From Nostoc sp. JL34 (GTDB lineage: Bacteria; Cyanobacteriota; Cyanobacteriia; Cyanobacteriales; Nostocaceae): a DNA stretch of 64,000 nucleotides. Below the pieces are notes generated by a model. The model worked only from the letters and a program-made list of their open reading frames with translations, was not told the origin of the DNA and made no database searches. Positions 45,797 through 55,111 of this stretch are shown here, in pieces (positions within the stretch are counted from its first letter, which is position 1; each line of letters starts with the position of its first letter). The DNA is taken from NCBI RefSeq assembly GCF_017114945.1, contig NZ_JABXKQ010000044.1, positions 62,001 through 126,000 of the forward strand, written 5' to 3'. Made by a program: the position numbers and the translations under genes.

Positions 45797-46735
45797 ATGG
45801 CACAACCAAAATATGAAGGTTATTGCGAATGCATTCCTACCAAATTAGTCCGAGAAAAATTTGGCGATGTCAATGTTTATGCCCAAAGTGCTAAATCACT
45901 CTTAACAAAAGCTACTGGTTTTATTGGTAATTATGATTTTACTCTAAATCCTTACAGGGGATGTCAATACGGTTGTAGTTATTGCTATGCTGCTGCATTT
46001 ACTCCTAATGCTCAAATGCGCCAAGATTGGGGTAAATGGGTAATTTTTAAGGAAAATTCTGCTGATATTTTAGCGAAAGAATTAAAAAAATGGTATGTAA
46101 AAAATCCCCAGACTCCTCCTAGTATATACATGAGTAGCGTTACCGATCCTTATCAACCACTTGAGTCTAAACATCAATTGACTCGTCGCTTGTTGGAGGT
46201 AATGCTAGATATGGGGATTGACGGTTATCCAACTCCAACCTTGGTGATTCAAACTCGTAGCCCAATTATTGTTAGAGATATTGATTATTTACAACGATTT
46301 AAGCGATTGCGAATTAATATGAGCATTCCCACTGGGAGCGAATTAGTGAGAAAGGATTTTGAACCGCGATCGCCCAGTATTAAAGCTAGACTAAATGCTA
46401 TCACTAAAATAAAACAAAGTATTGATTACTTCAAAGGTTTTCTTCCTAAAATTTCTATCACTATTACCCCTCTACTTCCTACTTTAGCAACTGATGAAGC
46501 TGCTTTTATTGACAAACTAGCCATCGCCGATAGGATTGTAATTCAAGCTTTTCATGCTAGCCATAGTCGTTCTCTTATAGCATCAACTCGCCAAGAAGCT
46601 GAAGAAATTAAGCAAAAATACTCTTGGTGGTATGAGGATGAGAAATTAAACTATATTAAATTTAAGGAAAAGTTAGTTTCTCGGCTTCCAGGTGTAGAAA
46701 TTATGGAAGGTAAAGAGGGATTTGGTTATGAATAA
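45797..46735 (+). CDS. SPL-family radical SAM protein
   Basis: The 312-residue protein has the radical SAM motif with Cys56, Cys60 and Cys63 in PYRGCQYGCSYCYAAAF. It continues with SSVTDPYQPLESKHQLTRRL and ITITPLLPTLATDEAAFI, as in the spore photoproduct lyase-like (Rv2578c/SplB) family. These proteins use a 4Fe-4S cluster and SAM; most non-spore members have no known substrate. Its stop overlaps the ATG of the next gene by 8 nt, indicating a functional pair. Confidence 0.9.
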   Translation: MAQPKYEGYCECIPTKLVREKFGDVNVYAQSAKSLLTKATGFIGNYDFTLNPYRGCQYGCSYCYAAAFTPNAQMRQDWGKWVIFKENSADILAKELKKWYVKNPQTPPSIYMSSVTDPYQPLESKHQLTRRLLEVMLDMGIDGYPTPTLVIQTRSPIIVRDIDYLQRFKRLRINMSIPTGSELVRKDFEPRSPSIKARLNAITKIKQSIDYFKGFLPKISITITPLLPTLATDEAAFIDKLAIADRIVIQAFHASHSRSLIASTRQEAEEIKQKYSWWYEDEKLNYIKFKEKLVSRLPGVEIMEGKEGFGYE

Positions 46736-48014
46736 TCCTATCAAAAATTGGTGGCGAAGTCAGCAGTTAAAATTATCTTTAAAACGCGGGGATATCCGAC
46801 GTGCAACCCAATTATTGCAAGAGATTCAAAAGTCAGGTGCAAGATTCTCATGGTTAGAAAAACTATTTAGGGATAAACTTCAACTTGAACGTTATTCCCA
46901 AGAATATAAACGACAAACAGAAACTTTAAGTAAACAACTAACAGAAGTATCGCAGCAAAAAGATAATCTGATATTAATGCTGGATGAGGAGTTTGTTAAA
47001 TATATCTATAAAGCTTTTAATTTAATACAGCACGATGAATATAAATTGCAATTTACTAGTATTGATGAACGGATATTTGATGATTTTGAATCAAAACTAG
47101 TTGAATATCTCAAAGAAGAATTTAGTAAAATTCCTGAAAAACAATTATTTATTAAGCTAGAAGACGCTCTTGAGGATATTAATAACTTAAAAATTGGACA
47201 AGACCCAGACTACCATTTTAGTCTAACTCCTCATGTCTACTTTATAAAGTATTTTTTAGACAATGTATATTGCATATATTTAGCTTGGTTTCTCATTTAC
47301 CAGGATGCTTTACTACCAAGTAAGGTTAATATCCTTGATATTGCAGCAGGGCCAGGAACAGTTGCTTATGGTTTAGCTTTATTTCTCCAAAGTAGTAGCG
47401 GTTTTTTTCATATCCCACAAATGCATATATCCTACTACTCTTTAGAAAAACAAGATGCTTTCCAGTTTCGTGGGCTTCAGTTTTGGCGACGATATATAGA
47501 GTCGCGCTTAACCACGGTTAATGCTTATTTCCGCTTTGTTACTACTGATATTTTTAATTGGAAAACTCAATCGAATAATCTACCCAAAGACTTTTTCGAC
47601 TTTATCGTAATTTCCCACTGCTTCTTTGCAGATCCAGGCAAAAGGGTTGAAGCTAATAATACTTACAAGCAAATATTTACCACTAGCTTAAAAAATTCAG
47701 GTTATGTTCTGCTGATTGTGCAAGATAAAAAATTATTTAAAATTTCCGATGTTCACCAAGTTGAAAATCAAGAAGAGGAAAAAAATGTAGTGCTAAAATT
47801 TATGACAGAATTGGGTTTAGAGTTGGTTTGGTATAAATATCTAACCTCAACAGATTCAAGAATACCTTTGTCTGGTGTTGAATTTGGTAAGTTTGCTCGA
47901 GAAAAATTAGCAAAACAACTGTATATGAGTCCAATACTCCAACAGTATTTTGGTCAGAAGCATCACTTACACTATACATTAGATGATTATGTAATATTGG
48001 CGAAAAAATCATGA
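46728..48014 (+). CDS. Rsm22-like SAM-binding protein with coiled-coil N-terminus
   Basis: From ATG 46728 the 428-residue protein has a basic, helical N-terminus with coiled coil (QEYKRQTETLSKQLTEVSQQ). A long acidic helical region follows, then NILDIAAGPGTVAYGLALFL near residue 205, a class I methyltransferase motif like that of Rsm22-type proteins (xLDxGAGPGT). FDFIVISHCFFADPGKR is a further core strand. The longer frame from TTG 46722 adds two residues and is unlikely. Overlap with the radical SAM gene suggests joint action. Function not established. Confidence 0.65.
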   Translation: MNNPIKNWWRSQQLKLSLKRGDIRRATQLLQEIQKSGARFSWLEKLFRDKLQLERYSQEYKRQTETLSKQLTEVSQQKDNLILMLDEEFVKYIYKAFNLIQHDEYKLQFTSIDERIFDDFESKLVEYLKEEFSKIPEKQLFIKLEDALEDINNLKIGQDPDYHFSLTPHVYFIKYFLDNVYCIYLAWFLIYQDALLPSKVNILDIAAGPGTVAYGLALFLQSSSGFFHIPQMHISYYSLEKQDAFQFRGLQFWRRYIESRLTTVNAYFRFVTTDIFNWKTQSNNLPKDFFDFIVISHCFFADPGKRVEANNTYKQIFTTSLKNSGYVLLIVQDKKLFKISDVHQVENQEEEKNVVLKFMTELGLELVWYKYLTSTDSRIPLSGVEFGKFAREKLAKQLYMSPILQQYFGQKHHLHYTLDDYVILAKKS

Positions 48015-48088
48015 GAAATGGCAGGGAAAGTAGCAGAGAATATATTAAATAAATATAAGGTATGTGAACTTTAATCTTGAATTTATAA

Positions 48089-48928
48089 ATGACCTGCAAT
48101 CCGCAAATAGCAGAAGGTTGGCATGGCAAACTTAATTTAGTTTATGCCGATCGCCAAGGTAAAACTCAATTAATTTATAATCACCAACAAGCGCCCTTGA
48201 AGGTACAACGCCCATTCTATCCAGAAGGGGAAAAAGTTTGTCATAGCGTAATTTTACATACAGCTGGGGGAATGGTAGGAGGCGATCACTTATCCTCTAA
48301 CATCCATCTCCAACCCCAAACCCAAGCCTTAATCACTACAGCTGCTGCAAGCAAGATATACCGCAGCAATGGCTTACAAGCTAGACAAACCATCCAAATG
48401 CAAGTTGATGCTGGTGCTTGCTTAGAGTGGTTGCCGCAAGAGACAATTTTATTTAACGACGCGATTTATCGGCAAGATTTACGGGTAGAATTAGCAACCG
48501 GGGCTAGCTTTTTAGGCTGGGAAATTACCCGATTTGGTCGCAGTGCTAGAGGAGAAAAATTCTTACAGGGAGAATGGCGATCGCACACAGAAATTTGGCG
48601 AGAAGGTATTCCTCTATGGATTGATCAGCAATGGTTACGGGGTAGCGAAGAAATTTTTCACAGTCCCCACGGCTTGGCTGGAAAACCAATATTAGGTAGT
48701 TTAGTTTGGGTTGGTGGTGCAGTTTCAGCAGAAATTGTCGAAAAAACGCGAAATTTATGGGATGGGCAAGGAGAAGCGGGTGTTAGCCGATTGCAACATG
48801 GATTATTGTGTCGATATCGCGGTGCTTCTACGTCTGAGGTGAGAAACTGGTTTATTGATGTTTGGCAGTTGCTGCGAGTTTCTTTTTTGAATCGTGGTAA
48901 TTGTATACCAAGAGTGTGGCAGGTTTAA
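48089..48928 (+). CDS. ureD: Urease accessory protein UreD
   Basis: The 279-residue product contains WHGKLNLVYADRQGKTQLIY, KVQRPFYPEGEKVCHSVILH and TAGGMVGGDHLSSNIHLQ, with ETILFNDAIYRQDLRVELAT near the middle. These are UreD/UreH signatures. UreD acts with UreF and UreG in loading nickel into apo-urease. It starts the urease cluster here and is followed by ureA after 39 nt. Confidence 0.95.
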   Translation: MTCNPQIAEGWHGKLNLVYADRQGKTQLIYNHQQAPLKVQRPFYPEGEKVCHSVILHTAGGMVGGDHLSSNIHLQPQTQALITTAAASKIYRSNGLQARQTIQMQVDAGACLEWLPQETILFNDAIYRQDLRVELATGASFLGWEITRFGRSARGEKFLQGEWRSHTEIWREGIPLWIDQQWLRGSEEIFHSPHGLAGKPILGSLVWVGGAVSAEIVEKTRNLWDGQGEAGVSRLQHGLLCRYRGASTSEVRNWFIDVWQLLRVSFLNRGNCIPRVWQV

Positions 48929-48967
48929 ACTAACCGCAGAGGCGCAGAGAACACAGAGGAGATAAGA

Positions 48968-49270
48968 ATGCAACTTACGCCGCAGGAAAAAGATAAGCTA
49001 TTAATTTTTACTGCTGCTTTATTAGCAGAAAGACGTAAAGGAAGGGGTTTAAAGCTGAATTATCCCGAAGCGATCGCGTATATTTCTGCTGCTATTTTAG
49101 AAGGTGCGAGAGACGGGCAAACTGTAGCTGAATTAATGAGTTATGGTACAACTCTATTGACGCGGGATGATGTTATGGAAGGGATACCAGAAATGGTGGA
49201 TGAAGTGCAGGTAGAAGCAACTTTTCCTGATGGTACAAAATTAGTGACAGTACATAATCCCATTCGTTAA
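48968..49270 (+). CDS. ureA: Urease gamma subunit
   Basis: The 100-residue subunit reads [20 protein letters not shown] with [17 protein letters not shown] and [20 protein letters not shown], ending VTVHNPIR. These match UreA in full. GAGGAG before ATG 48968 is a strong ribosome-binding site. UreA assembles with UreB and UreC into the (ABC)3 enzyme that hydrolyses urea to ammonia and CO2. Confidence 0.97.
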   Translation: MQLTPQEKDKLLIFTAALLAERRKGRGLKLNYPEAIAYISAAILEGARDGQTVAELMSYGTTLLTRDDVMEGIPEMVDEVQVEATFPDGTKLVTVHNPIR

Positions 49271-49291
49271 TTTTTTAATTTTTAATTTATT

Positions 49292-49597
49292 ATGATTCCT
49301 GGCGAAATTATCACACCAGCAGGTGAAATTGAACTAAATGTTGGTCGTCCAACGATAAAATTACAAGTGTCAAATACAGGCGATCGCCCCATACAAGTCG
49401 GTTCCCACTATCACTTTTATGAAGTTAACACCGCCTTAAACTTTGACAGAGAACAAGCGCGAGGAATGCGTCTCGATATCCCCGCAGGAACCGCAGTCCG
49501 CTTTGAACCAGGCGACGAAAAAGAAATAACTCTAATCCCCCTAGTTGGTACTCGCCAAGTCTACGGCTTCAACGCCAAAATCAACGGAAACCTCTAA
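49292..49597 (+). CDS. ureB: Urease beta subunit
   Basis: The 101-residue product begins [20 protein letters not shown] and contains [38 protein letters not shown] and [12 protein letters not shown]. All are UreB signatures. It lies 21 nt after ureA. In most cyanobacteria ureC follows directly; here 760 nt with two reversed genes intervene. Confidence 0.97.
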   Translation: MIPGEIITPAGEIELNVGRPTIKLQVSNTGDRPIQVGSHYHFYEVNTALNFDREQARGMRLDIPAGTAVRFEPGDEKEITLIPLVGTRQVYGFNAKINGNL

Positions 49598-49641
49598 AAA
49601 CCTCCGCGTACCTCTGCGCTTCCCTCTGCGTTTAAAAAAGC

Positions 49642-50046
49642 TTATTGAATAGGTTTAATTTCAAACTCCAATTTGGAACGATAAAAACAAACATCGAATT
49701 CCAAAAAAAAATTAGTTTGTCCAAGAATTAAAGGAGCGTTAAGACTGCTTACCTATGCAAATACTAACTGCACAGAAGTAAAATTGCTAATTTCAGCCCT
49801 TGCGAAAAATGGTATGGCAGGTTGATTGCGGAGATTTCCTGCCAATTGAATAATAGCTTTACGCTCATCCCAAATCCCACCCAACTGAAGTCCTAGTTCA
49901 TAAAGCATAACATTGACAGTAGCACCGCTATCAACTAAAGCATTTGCTTCTATGCTGTGATTTTCTCGACTTAAAACTAGGGGAATTCTGGGTAAACTAT
50001 CAAATTCGTTTTGAGTGAAATTTGTAGTCGAATAATTAAACCGCAT
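49642..50046 (-). pseudogene. Retropepsin-like protease gene with a premature TAG
   Basis: The frame from ATG 50046 reads MRFNYSTTNFTQNEFDSLPR and has ANALVDSGATVNVMLYELG, the DSGA aspartic site of retropepsin-like proteins. At 49753-49755 an in-frame TAG interrupts it after VQLVFA. The same frame then continues VSSLNAPLILGQTNFFLEFD and ends KLEFEIKPIQ at TAA 49642-49644. The continuation is plainly family sequence, so a TGG (Trp) to TAG change is likely. Truncation removes the last 36 residues. It is paired with the small gene at 50052, 5 nt upstream. Confidence 0.75.
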
Positions 50047-50051
50047 ACAGG

Positions 50052-50291
50052 TTAATGAATGGAATCCTGTGATTTGAGTGCTTCCATCATGACTGTACCA
50101 GCCCCAAAGCTATTATAAGGAGTAGGTAAATCGTAGGTTTTGAAGGGTTCCAATGGAGAAATATCCTCGACTGTATCTAAATCTTCGGCAAGGATGCGAA
50201 TTAGCTTGAGCTTTTCTGATGGAGAAAGCTTTCTAGCCATAGGAATTAGGTCTGCTAAGGTCATTCTGTCTACGCCTTCAAGAACGCTCAT
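50052..50291 (-). CDS. Small helical protein paired with retropepsin-like gene
   Basis: The 79-residue product reads MSVLEGVDRMTLADLIPMAR, KLSPSEKLKLIRILAEDLDT and SPLEPFKTYDLPTPYNSFGA. It lies 5 nt upstream of the retropepsin-like gene on the same strand. Small proteins of this kind, with a helical first half and an acidic PFxTYxLPTPYxSFGA second half, precede such genes in cyanobacteria. The pair's function is unknown; an antitoxin-like or adaptor role is only a guess. Confidence 0.65.
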   Translation of the reverse strand: MSVLEGVDRMTLADLIPMARKLSPSEKLKLIRILAEDLDTVEDISPLEPFKTYDLPTPYNSFGAGTVMMEALKSQDSIH

Positions 50292-50356
50292 TTATAGCAT
50301 AAACCCAAATATTGCTGAAAAATATTAAAATCAACACCATCGTCAGGAGTAGCATT

Positions 50357-52072
50357 ATGCCTTACAGAATGGATCGCCGCGCCTATGCCGAAACCTACGG
50401 CCCAACAGTAGGCGATCGCATCCGACTTGCAGATACAGAATTATTTATTGAAGTTGAACAAGATTTCACCACTTACGGCGATGAAGTGAAATTTGGCGGT
50501 GGTAAAGTCATCCGAGACGGGATGGGACAATCCCCCATTTCTAACGCCGATGGTGCTGTAGATTTAGTAATTACTAATGCCTTAATTCTCGATTGGTGGG
50601 GAATTGTCAAAGCAGATATTGGCATTAAAGATGGCAAGATTTTCAAAATTGGTAAAGCCGGAAATCCTTATATTCAAAATAATGTAGATATTATTATTGG
50701 CCCCGGAACCGAAGCCTTAGCTGGTGAAGGAATGATTCTCACTGCTGGTGGTATCGATGCCCATATTCATTTTATTTGTCCTCAGCAGATTGAAGTGGCG
50801 ATCGCTTCTGGTATTACTACCATGATCGGCGGCGGTACAGGCCCAGCTACGGGTACAAATGCCACTACCTGCACCCCCGGCCCTTGGAATATTTACAGAA
50901 TGCTGCAAGCTGCTGATGCTTTTCCCGTCAACTTAGGATTTTTGGGTAAAGGTAACGCCAGTCAACCCCAAGGACTTATAGAACAAGTAGCCGCCGGTGC
51001 AATGGGGTTAAAACTACATGAAGACTGGGGAACCACACCCGCAGCAATTGATACTTGTCTCAGTGTTGCCGATGAATATGATGTGCAAGTAGCAATTCAT
51101 ACTGATACCCTGAACGAAGCCGGATTTGTCGAAGATACGATCGCTGCTTTTAAAAATCGTACCATCCATACCTACCACACTGAAGGCGCAGGCGGCGGAC
51201 ACGCACCAGATATCATCAAAGTTTGCAGCCAAGCCAATGTTCTGCCATCTTCCACCAATCCCACACGTCCTTACACCCTCAACACCTTAGACGAACATCT
51301 GGATATGTTGATGGTATGTCATCACCTCGATCCAGCGATCGCTGAAGATGTTGCTTTTGCCGAGTCTCGCATCCGCCGAGAAACCATTGCCGCCGAAGAC
51401 ATTTTGCACGACTTAGGCGCATTTAGCATGATTTCTTCCGATTCCCAAGCAATGGGAAGGGTAGGCGAAGTGATAATTCGCACGTGGCAGACATCTCACA
51501 AAATGAAGGTGCAACGAGGAACTCTTAACCCACAAGAAACTGAGCGAAAAGCAGATAATTTTCGTGCAAAAAGATATGTTGCTAAGTATACAATTAACCC
51601 TGCGATCGCTCACGGAATTGCTGAATATGTGGGTTCAGTGGAAGAGGGAAAATTAGCAGATTTATGTTTGTGGCGTCCTGCATTTTTTGGCGTGAAACCA
51701 GAGATAGTGATTAAAGGCGGAATGATTGCATGGGCGCAAATGGGCGATGCTAACGCCAGCATTCCCACACCGCAACCAGTGTATATGCGATCGATGTTTG
51801 GTAGTTTTGCAGGGGCGCGTCATACTACATCATTAACTTTTGTTTCCCAAGCAGCTTTAGAGAAAGAAATTCCCAGCCAGTTAGGTTTACAAAAGGCAGT
51901 AGTTGCAGTTTCGGGGACACGCCAATTGAGTAAGCGGGATATGAAGCTGAATGATGCACTACCCCACATAGAAGTAGATCCAGAAACATACCAAGTTAGG
52001 GCTGATGGAGAGTTGCTGATTTGTGAACCTGCAACAGTTTTACCAATGGCACAGAGGTACTTTTTGTTTTAA
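50357..52072 (+). CDS. ureC: Urease alpha subunit (catalytic)
   Basis: From ATG 50357 the 571-residue product begins [20 protein letters not shown]. It has the nickel ligands in [14 protein letters not shown], the carbamylated Lys in [46 protein letters not shown] and the flap VCHHLD. All catalytic residues are intact. The 5' extension to 50312 crosses the ribosome-binding site CAGGAG and is not used. It may have its own promoter because of the reversed gene pair upstream. ureE, ureF and ureG do not follow in this window. Confidence 0.96.
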   Translation: MPYRMDRRAYAETYGPTVGDRIRLADTELFIEVEQDFTTYGDEVKFGGGKVIRDGMGQSPISNADGAVDLVITNALILDWWGIVKADIGIKDGKIFKIGKAGNPYIQNNVDIIIGPGTEALAGEGMILTAGGIDAHIHFICPQQIEVAIASGITTMIGGGTGPATGTNATTCTPGPWNIYRMLQAADAFPVNLGFLGKGNASQPQGLIEQVAAGAMGLKLHEDWGTTPAAIDTCLSVADEYDVQVAIHTDTLNEAGFVEDTIAAFKNRTIHTYHTEGAGGGHAPDIIKVCSQANVLPSSTNPTRPYTLNTLDEHLDMLMVCHHLDPAIAEDVAFAESRIRRETIAAEDILHDLGAFSMISSDSQAMGRVGEVIIRTWQTSHKMKVQRGTLNPQETERKADNFRAKRYVAKYTINPAIAHGIAEYVGSVEEGKLADLCLWRPAFFGVKPEIVIKGGMIAWAQMGDANASIPTPQPVYMRSMFGSFAGARHTTSLTFVSQAALEKEIPSQLGLQKAVVAVSGTRQLSKRDMKLNDALPHIEVDPETYQVRADGELLICEPATVLPMAQRYFLF

Positions 52073-52184
52073 TTCATCACAGCTCAATCTACTGAAGTCA
52101 GAATTTACCAAGAAATGATTATCGAAACTTCTAAAGACGTAGATAAAGGTTTAAAATGCAAAATTAGGAAATCTCTTTGTTATT

Positions 52185-54647
52185 TTACGTTTCTAATTTA
52201 CTGATTGGTAATAGCAAGTTATGCTCAATTTCTTGTCTAATTTTCTCACTAATATTACAATCGCTGTCTAAGCAGTTTACCAGGAGTTTGTTACTATTAT
52301 AATACTGCTTTAGTAGTTTAGCTTGTCTATAACTGAACTGCCAGTTATGACCAATATTACGATGTTCAATCATCAAAGCTATTAACTGCTCAGTCCAGGC
52401 TTGGCTATTTTCCTGCCACCATTCTCCAAATCCTTCTAATTTTTCAAATAGGTATTCCCATTCTGGTATTGCCTGATTGAGTTTATCTCGTAGCAACTGC
52501 AATGCAGTCCTAAATTCTGATTGAAAAGAAGAAGCTAAACCAATAGCATTCCCAAGAAAATCGTCAATATCAGCTAGCTTACACCAAGCATAATCCCGAT
52601 CAAGAAATGCTTGTACACGGGATGATTTATCAATAGTTTCATCATGAATATCAGTAGCATCAAGACGTTGAGAAAAAGCATTAGCTAGGTCATCACTAAG
52701 AACAAGACTATTTGTGAGAACCTCATTGAGTAACCAATCTACCTCTATATCATCTAAAGTATCTTCTGAATCCCATCCAAGAGGATTATCTAAATCATAT
52801 AAAGTATTTCCTGAATCCCCTTCAAGAGTATTATCTAATTTATTTTGTTCACTATCTAAAGTCATTTTAAAATATAATGCTCTGATAGCTGCTGGCTTGT
52901 AAAAAGATTCAAATGAACTAGATTTACAATCAAGCCATTCTAAAAAATGCTGTAATTTTTCATCTGAAGCAGCTAAATTATCAATTTTCCGCTTCATTAA
53001 TAATACTAAATTATCTGGGTTTTCCATAACTCCAACTGTAAGTAAAAATACCTCCTGCCAGCGTTTTTCATTGATGTGATGCACTAAATTTTTATATGCT
53101 AAAGTAGCTACAATTTTTCTAGCACAAAAATACTCTTGAAAAGTCAGATGCGAAAAAGAATAAATTCCTTTTGCTCTTTCCACCAGTAACCCATGCTGGG
53201 CTTCAATAGATTTCAAAACGTCTTCGCTATCAACTTGCAAAACCTCTGGTTCTAAATTAGCATCCTGTAAATTACTGATAAACTTGGCGATATATGCCTC
53301 TACAGTTTTTTGTTTAAAAAAATAGTCTTTCTGCTCAAAGGTAGTAAAAGCAATTTCACTTAGTAAATCTTCTTTACAGTACAAAGATAAATTTTTATAA
53401 ACTTGATTGCGCTCAATGTTCCGTTTAGCGTCCCATTTCTTAAGTAATATATCCAACCCTTCTTTATAAAGTTCTGAACGGTTTGCTGGAAAATCTTCGT
53501 TTTCCTCAAATACCAGACACAGCAAGGTTAGCAATAGTGGATTAGTTGCCAGTTCAAAAATTCGTTTGTTTGCTTGTAGTTTTTCAATAAATATTTCAGC
53601 TTTCACTTGGCAGATTAAGCGGAACCAGTTGTGAGCAAAAATGGCAATCTGTTCTTCGTCAAAATCTGCTACTTCCACTTCAGTAAACTGTTCAAAAGTG
53701 TATTTTTGGGCAGCTATCCGACAGGTTATAACAAATTGATTGGTGTGGAACTGTTCGGAAATATTCCGAGTTTGCCATAAAATACGCTTTGTATCTTCTT
53801 CTCTAACTTCATCCAGACCATCCAGTAAAACCAAAACTTTACCCTGTCTCAACAGGTGCTCAGTTTTCACGCTGCTATCGTGGATACCACAGATAAGTAA
53901 TTGTTGAGTAATGTACTGGAGAATATCTAGTTGTTTAGGGTCTTGTGCGAAGTCCTTGAGGATGATAAATACGGGAACTCGGTTTGTCAAAAACTGCCCT
54001 TCGATGCAGTGCATCGCTAAATACTTCAAAAATGTAGTCTTTCCTGCGCCCGGTTTACCTAAAACCATTAGTTTATTATGATGCTGCACTGCTTGCAGAC
54101 CTGGTACTCGCTTCTCACTGGGTTTGTGAAGTCCAAAATGATCAAAGTCCTCCCGATCAAACTTTTGCAGCAGTTGCCCAATTTTCATTCGCCTGCGTTT
54201 TGTAGTTTTCTCCAGAATGTTGACGTTAGTATAGATGCCTCGCTCTCCAGTTAACTCAATAGGCTGATCCATATCCAGCACACGCATCGTTCCACACTTT
54301 TCTTTAATGTTGGGTTTAACCTGTTCGCGGATTTCTTGAACTAGAGCCTCAATATCATCCTCTGCAACGTTAGCAGTTGATCTACCAGAAGGTTTCTGCT
54401 GGGAATATCGCTTTTGTAGATACTCCCGCAAGCGGCTTTCTTTCACAGGCCCACTGCCGCAAATACTGAACTTTTTGTAAATCCCTGTCAGGCAACTACT
54501 TAGATTGCTCTCAGAGATGTGAAATGCTTGTGTAACTTCAACTCGGCTCTTGCTATTACCAAAGATTTCCACAAAAACTGCCTTTTCTCTATTTGACAAT
54601 TCGCTGTATTGCTCTAGTTGTGTCAGGAAGTCTTTTGGTAACAACAT
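52185..54647 (-). CDS. HTH-NACHT NLR-like NTPase with C-terminal helical domain
   Basis: The 820-residue protein has an N-terminal helix-turn-helix-like region (about 10-62: LSNREKAVFVEIFGNSKSRV, SESNLSSCLTGIYKKFSI). A NACHT domain follows, with Walker A GKPGAGKTT (197-205), Walker B VLVLLDGLDEV (271-281), sensor FVITCR, and later NPLLLTLLC and YSFSHLTFQEYFCARK. A long helical region contains an Asp-rich repeat (NTLEGDSGNTLYDLDN). The C-terminus (LLVNCLDSDCNISEKIRQEI, EHNLLLPIS) is the conserved tail of cyanobacterial NACHT proteins. Bacterial NACHT proteins are NLR-related and several act in anti-phage defence. No effector domain is obvious. Confidence 0.88.
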   Translation of the reverse strand: MLLPKDFLTQLEQYSELSNREKAVFVEIFGNSKSRVEVTQAFHISESNLSSCLTGIYKKFSICGSGPVKESRLREYLQKRYSQQKPSGRSTANVAEDDIEALVQEIREQVKPNIKEKCGTMRVLDMDQPIELTGERGIYTNVNILEKTTKRRRMKIGQLLQKFDREDFDHFGLHKPSEKRVPGLQAVQHHNKLMVLGKPGAGKTTFLKYLAMHCIEGQFLTNRVPVFIILKDFAQDPKQLDILQYITQQLLICGIHDSSVKTEHLLRQGKVLVLLDGLDEVREEDTKRILWQTRNISEQFHTNQFVITCRIAAQKYTFEQFTEVEVADFDEEQIAIFAHNWFRLICQVKAEIFIEKLQANKRIFELATNPLLLTLLCLVFEENEDFPANRSELYKEGLDILLKKWDAKRNIERNQVYKNLSLYCKEDLLSEIAFTTFEQKDYFFKQKTVEAYIAKFISNLQDANLEPEVLQVDSEDVLKSIEAQHGLLVERAKGIYSFSHLTFQEYFCARKIVATLAYKNLVHHINEKRWQEVFLLTVGVMENPDNLVLLMKRKIDNLAASDEKLQHFLEWLDCKSSSFESFYKPAAIRALYFKMTLDSEQNKLDNTLEGDSGNTLYDLDNPLGWDSEDTLDDIEVDWLLNEVLTNSLVLSDDLANAFSQRLDATDIHDETIDKSSRVQAFLDRDYAWCKLADIDDFLGNAIGLASSFQSEFRTALQLLRDKLNQAIPEWEYLFEKLEGFGEWWQENSQAWTEQLIALMIEHRNIGHNWQFSYRQAKLLKQYYNSNKLLVNCLDSDCNISEKIRQEIEHNLLLPISKLET

Positions 54648-54653
54648 ATACCT

Positions 54654-54659
54654 ATTATA
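54654..54659 (-). promoter_or_regulatory. -10 box of the NACHT gene
   Basis: TATAAT on the reverse strand ends 6 nt before ATG 54647, so the transcript may start at or next to the start codon (leaderless). No good -35 is present at 17 bp (TAAACT). Confidence 0.45.
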
Positions 54660-54707
54660 AAATCAGCTTCAAGTTCAGTTTAGCGTGCGTTTCAAGCAGA
54701 ATACGGC

Positions 54708-54753
54708 AAGTCATCAGATGTCAAGACAAGTCAATCTAAGTCACTACAAGTCA
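54708..54753 (-). promoter_or_regulatory. Five TGACTT-type iterons at exact 10-bp spacing upstream of the NACHT gene
   Basis: On the plus strand AAGTCA begins at 54708, 54728, 54738 and 54748, and the one-mismatch ATGTCA at 54718. On the gene's strand this is (TGACTTnnnn) repeated five times, once as TGACAT. The 10-bp phasing puts all sites on one face of the helix. The array lies 61-106 nt upstream of the start codon, upstream of the TATAAT. It is the expected form of a cooperative activator or repressor site. Confidence 0.75.
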
Positions 54754-54815
54754 AATAAATAACTACAAAATAAAATTACGACATTGAACTCAGTCAAGCA
54801 ACTGAGGCGATCGCA

Positions 54816-55046
54816 ATGTTAGAAATATTAATTACTCTGATTCTCAAGAAATCTATTGAAGTTATCCTAGTGCTATTGCTGAAAAAAATCTGGGCATGGC
54901 TGCTGAGGGATGAAAGCTTTCAATGTCTCAACCACTTTCTGAAAATGCAGATTCTCATACTCTATCTTGATTGGATTTTGCTCAAAACATCTCTAAAGTC
55001 TCTGCCTGAGCCAACAAAAGAGAACGATTCAAACACATATAGCTAG
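54816..55046 (+). CDS. Small hydrophobic protein (uncertain)
   Basis: A 76-residue frame with GAGG 9 nt before ATG 54816. The N-terminal half (MLEILITLILKKSIEVILVL, LLKKIWAWLL) is a hydrophobic helix with Lys pairs and could span or lie on the membrane; the tail is polar. It diverges from the NACHT gene across the iteron region. There is no family match I can name. It could be a real membrane peptide or chance. Confidence 0.35.
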   Translation: MLEILITLILKKSIEVILVLLLKKIWAWLLRDESFQCLNHFLKMQILILYLDWILLKTSLKSLPEPTKENDSNTYS

Positions 55047-55111
55047 ACAAATTGTTACAAATACAGCTAGCCTTATCAAAAATTTACTTTTACCCCATAC
55101 CCTGCATCTAT

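Noticed and set aside
48015..48088. NtcA site upstream of ureD
   Set aside because: GTA is present with N8 spacing but is followed by TAT rather than TAC, with no matching -10 position, so the match is too weak.
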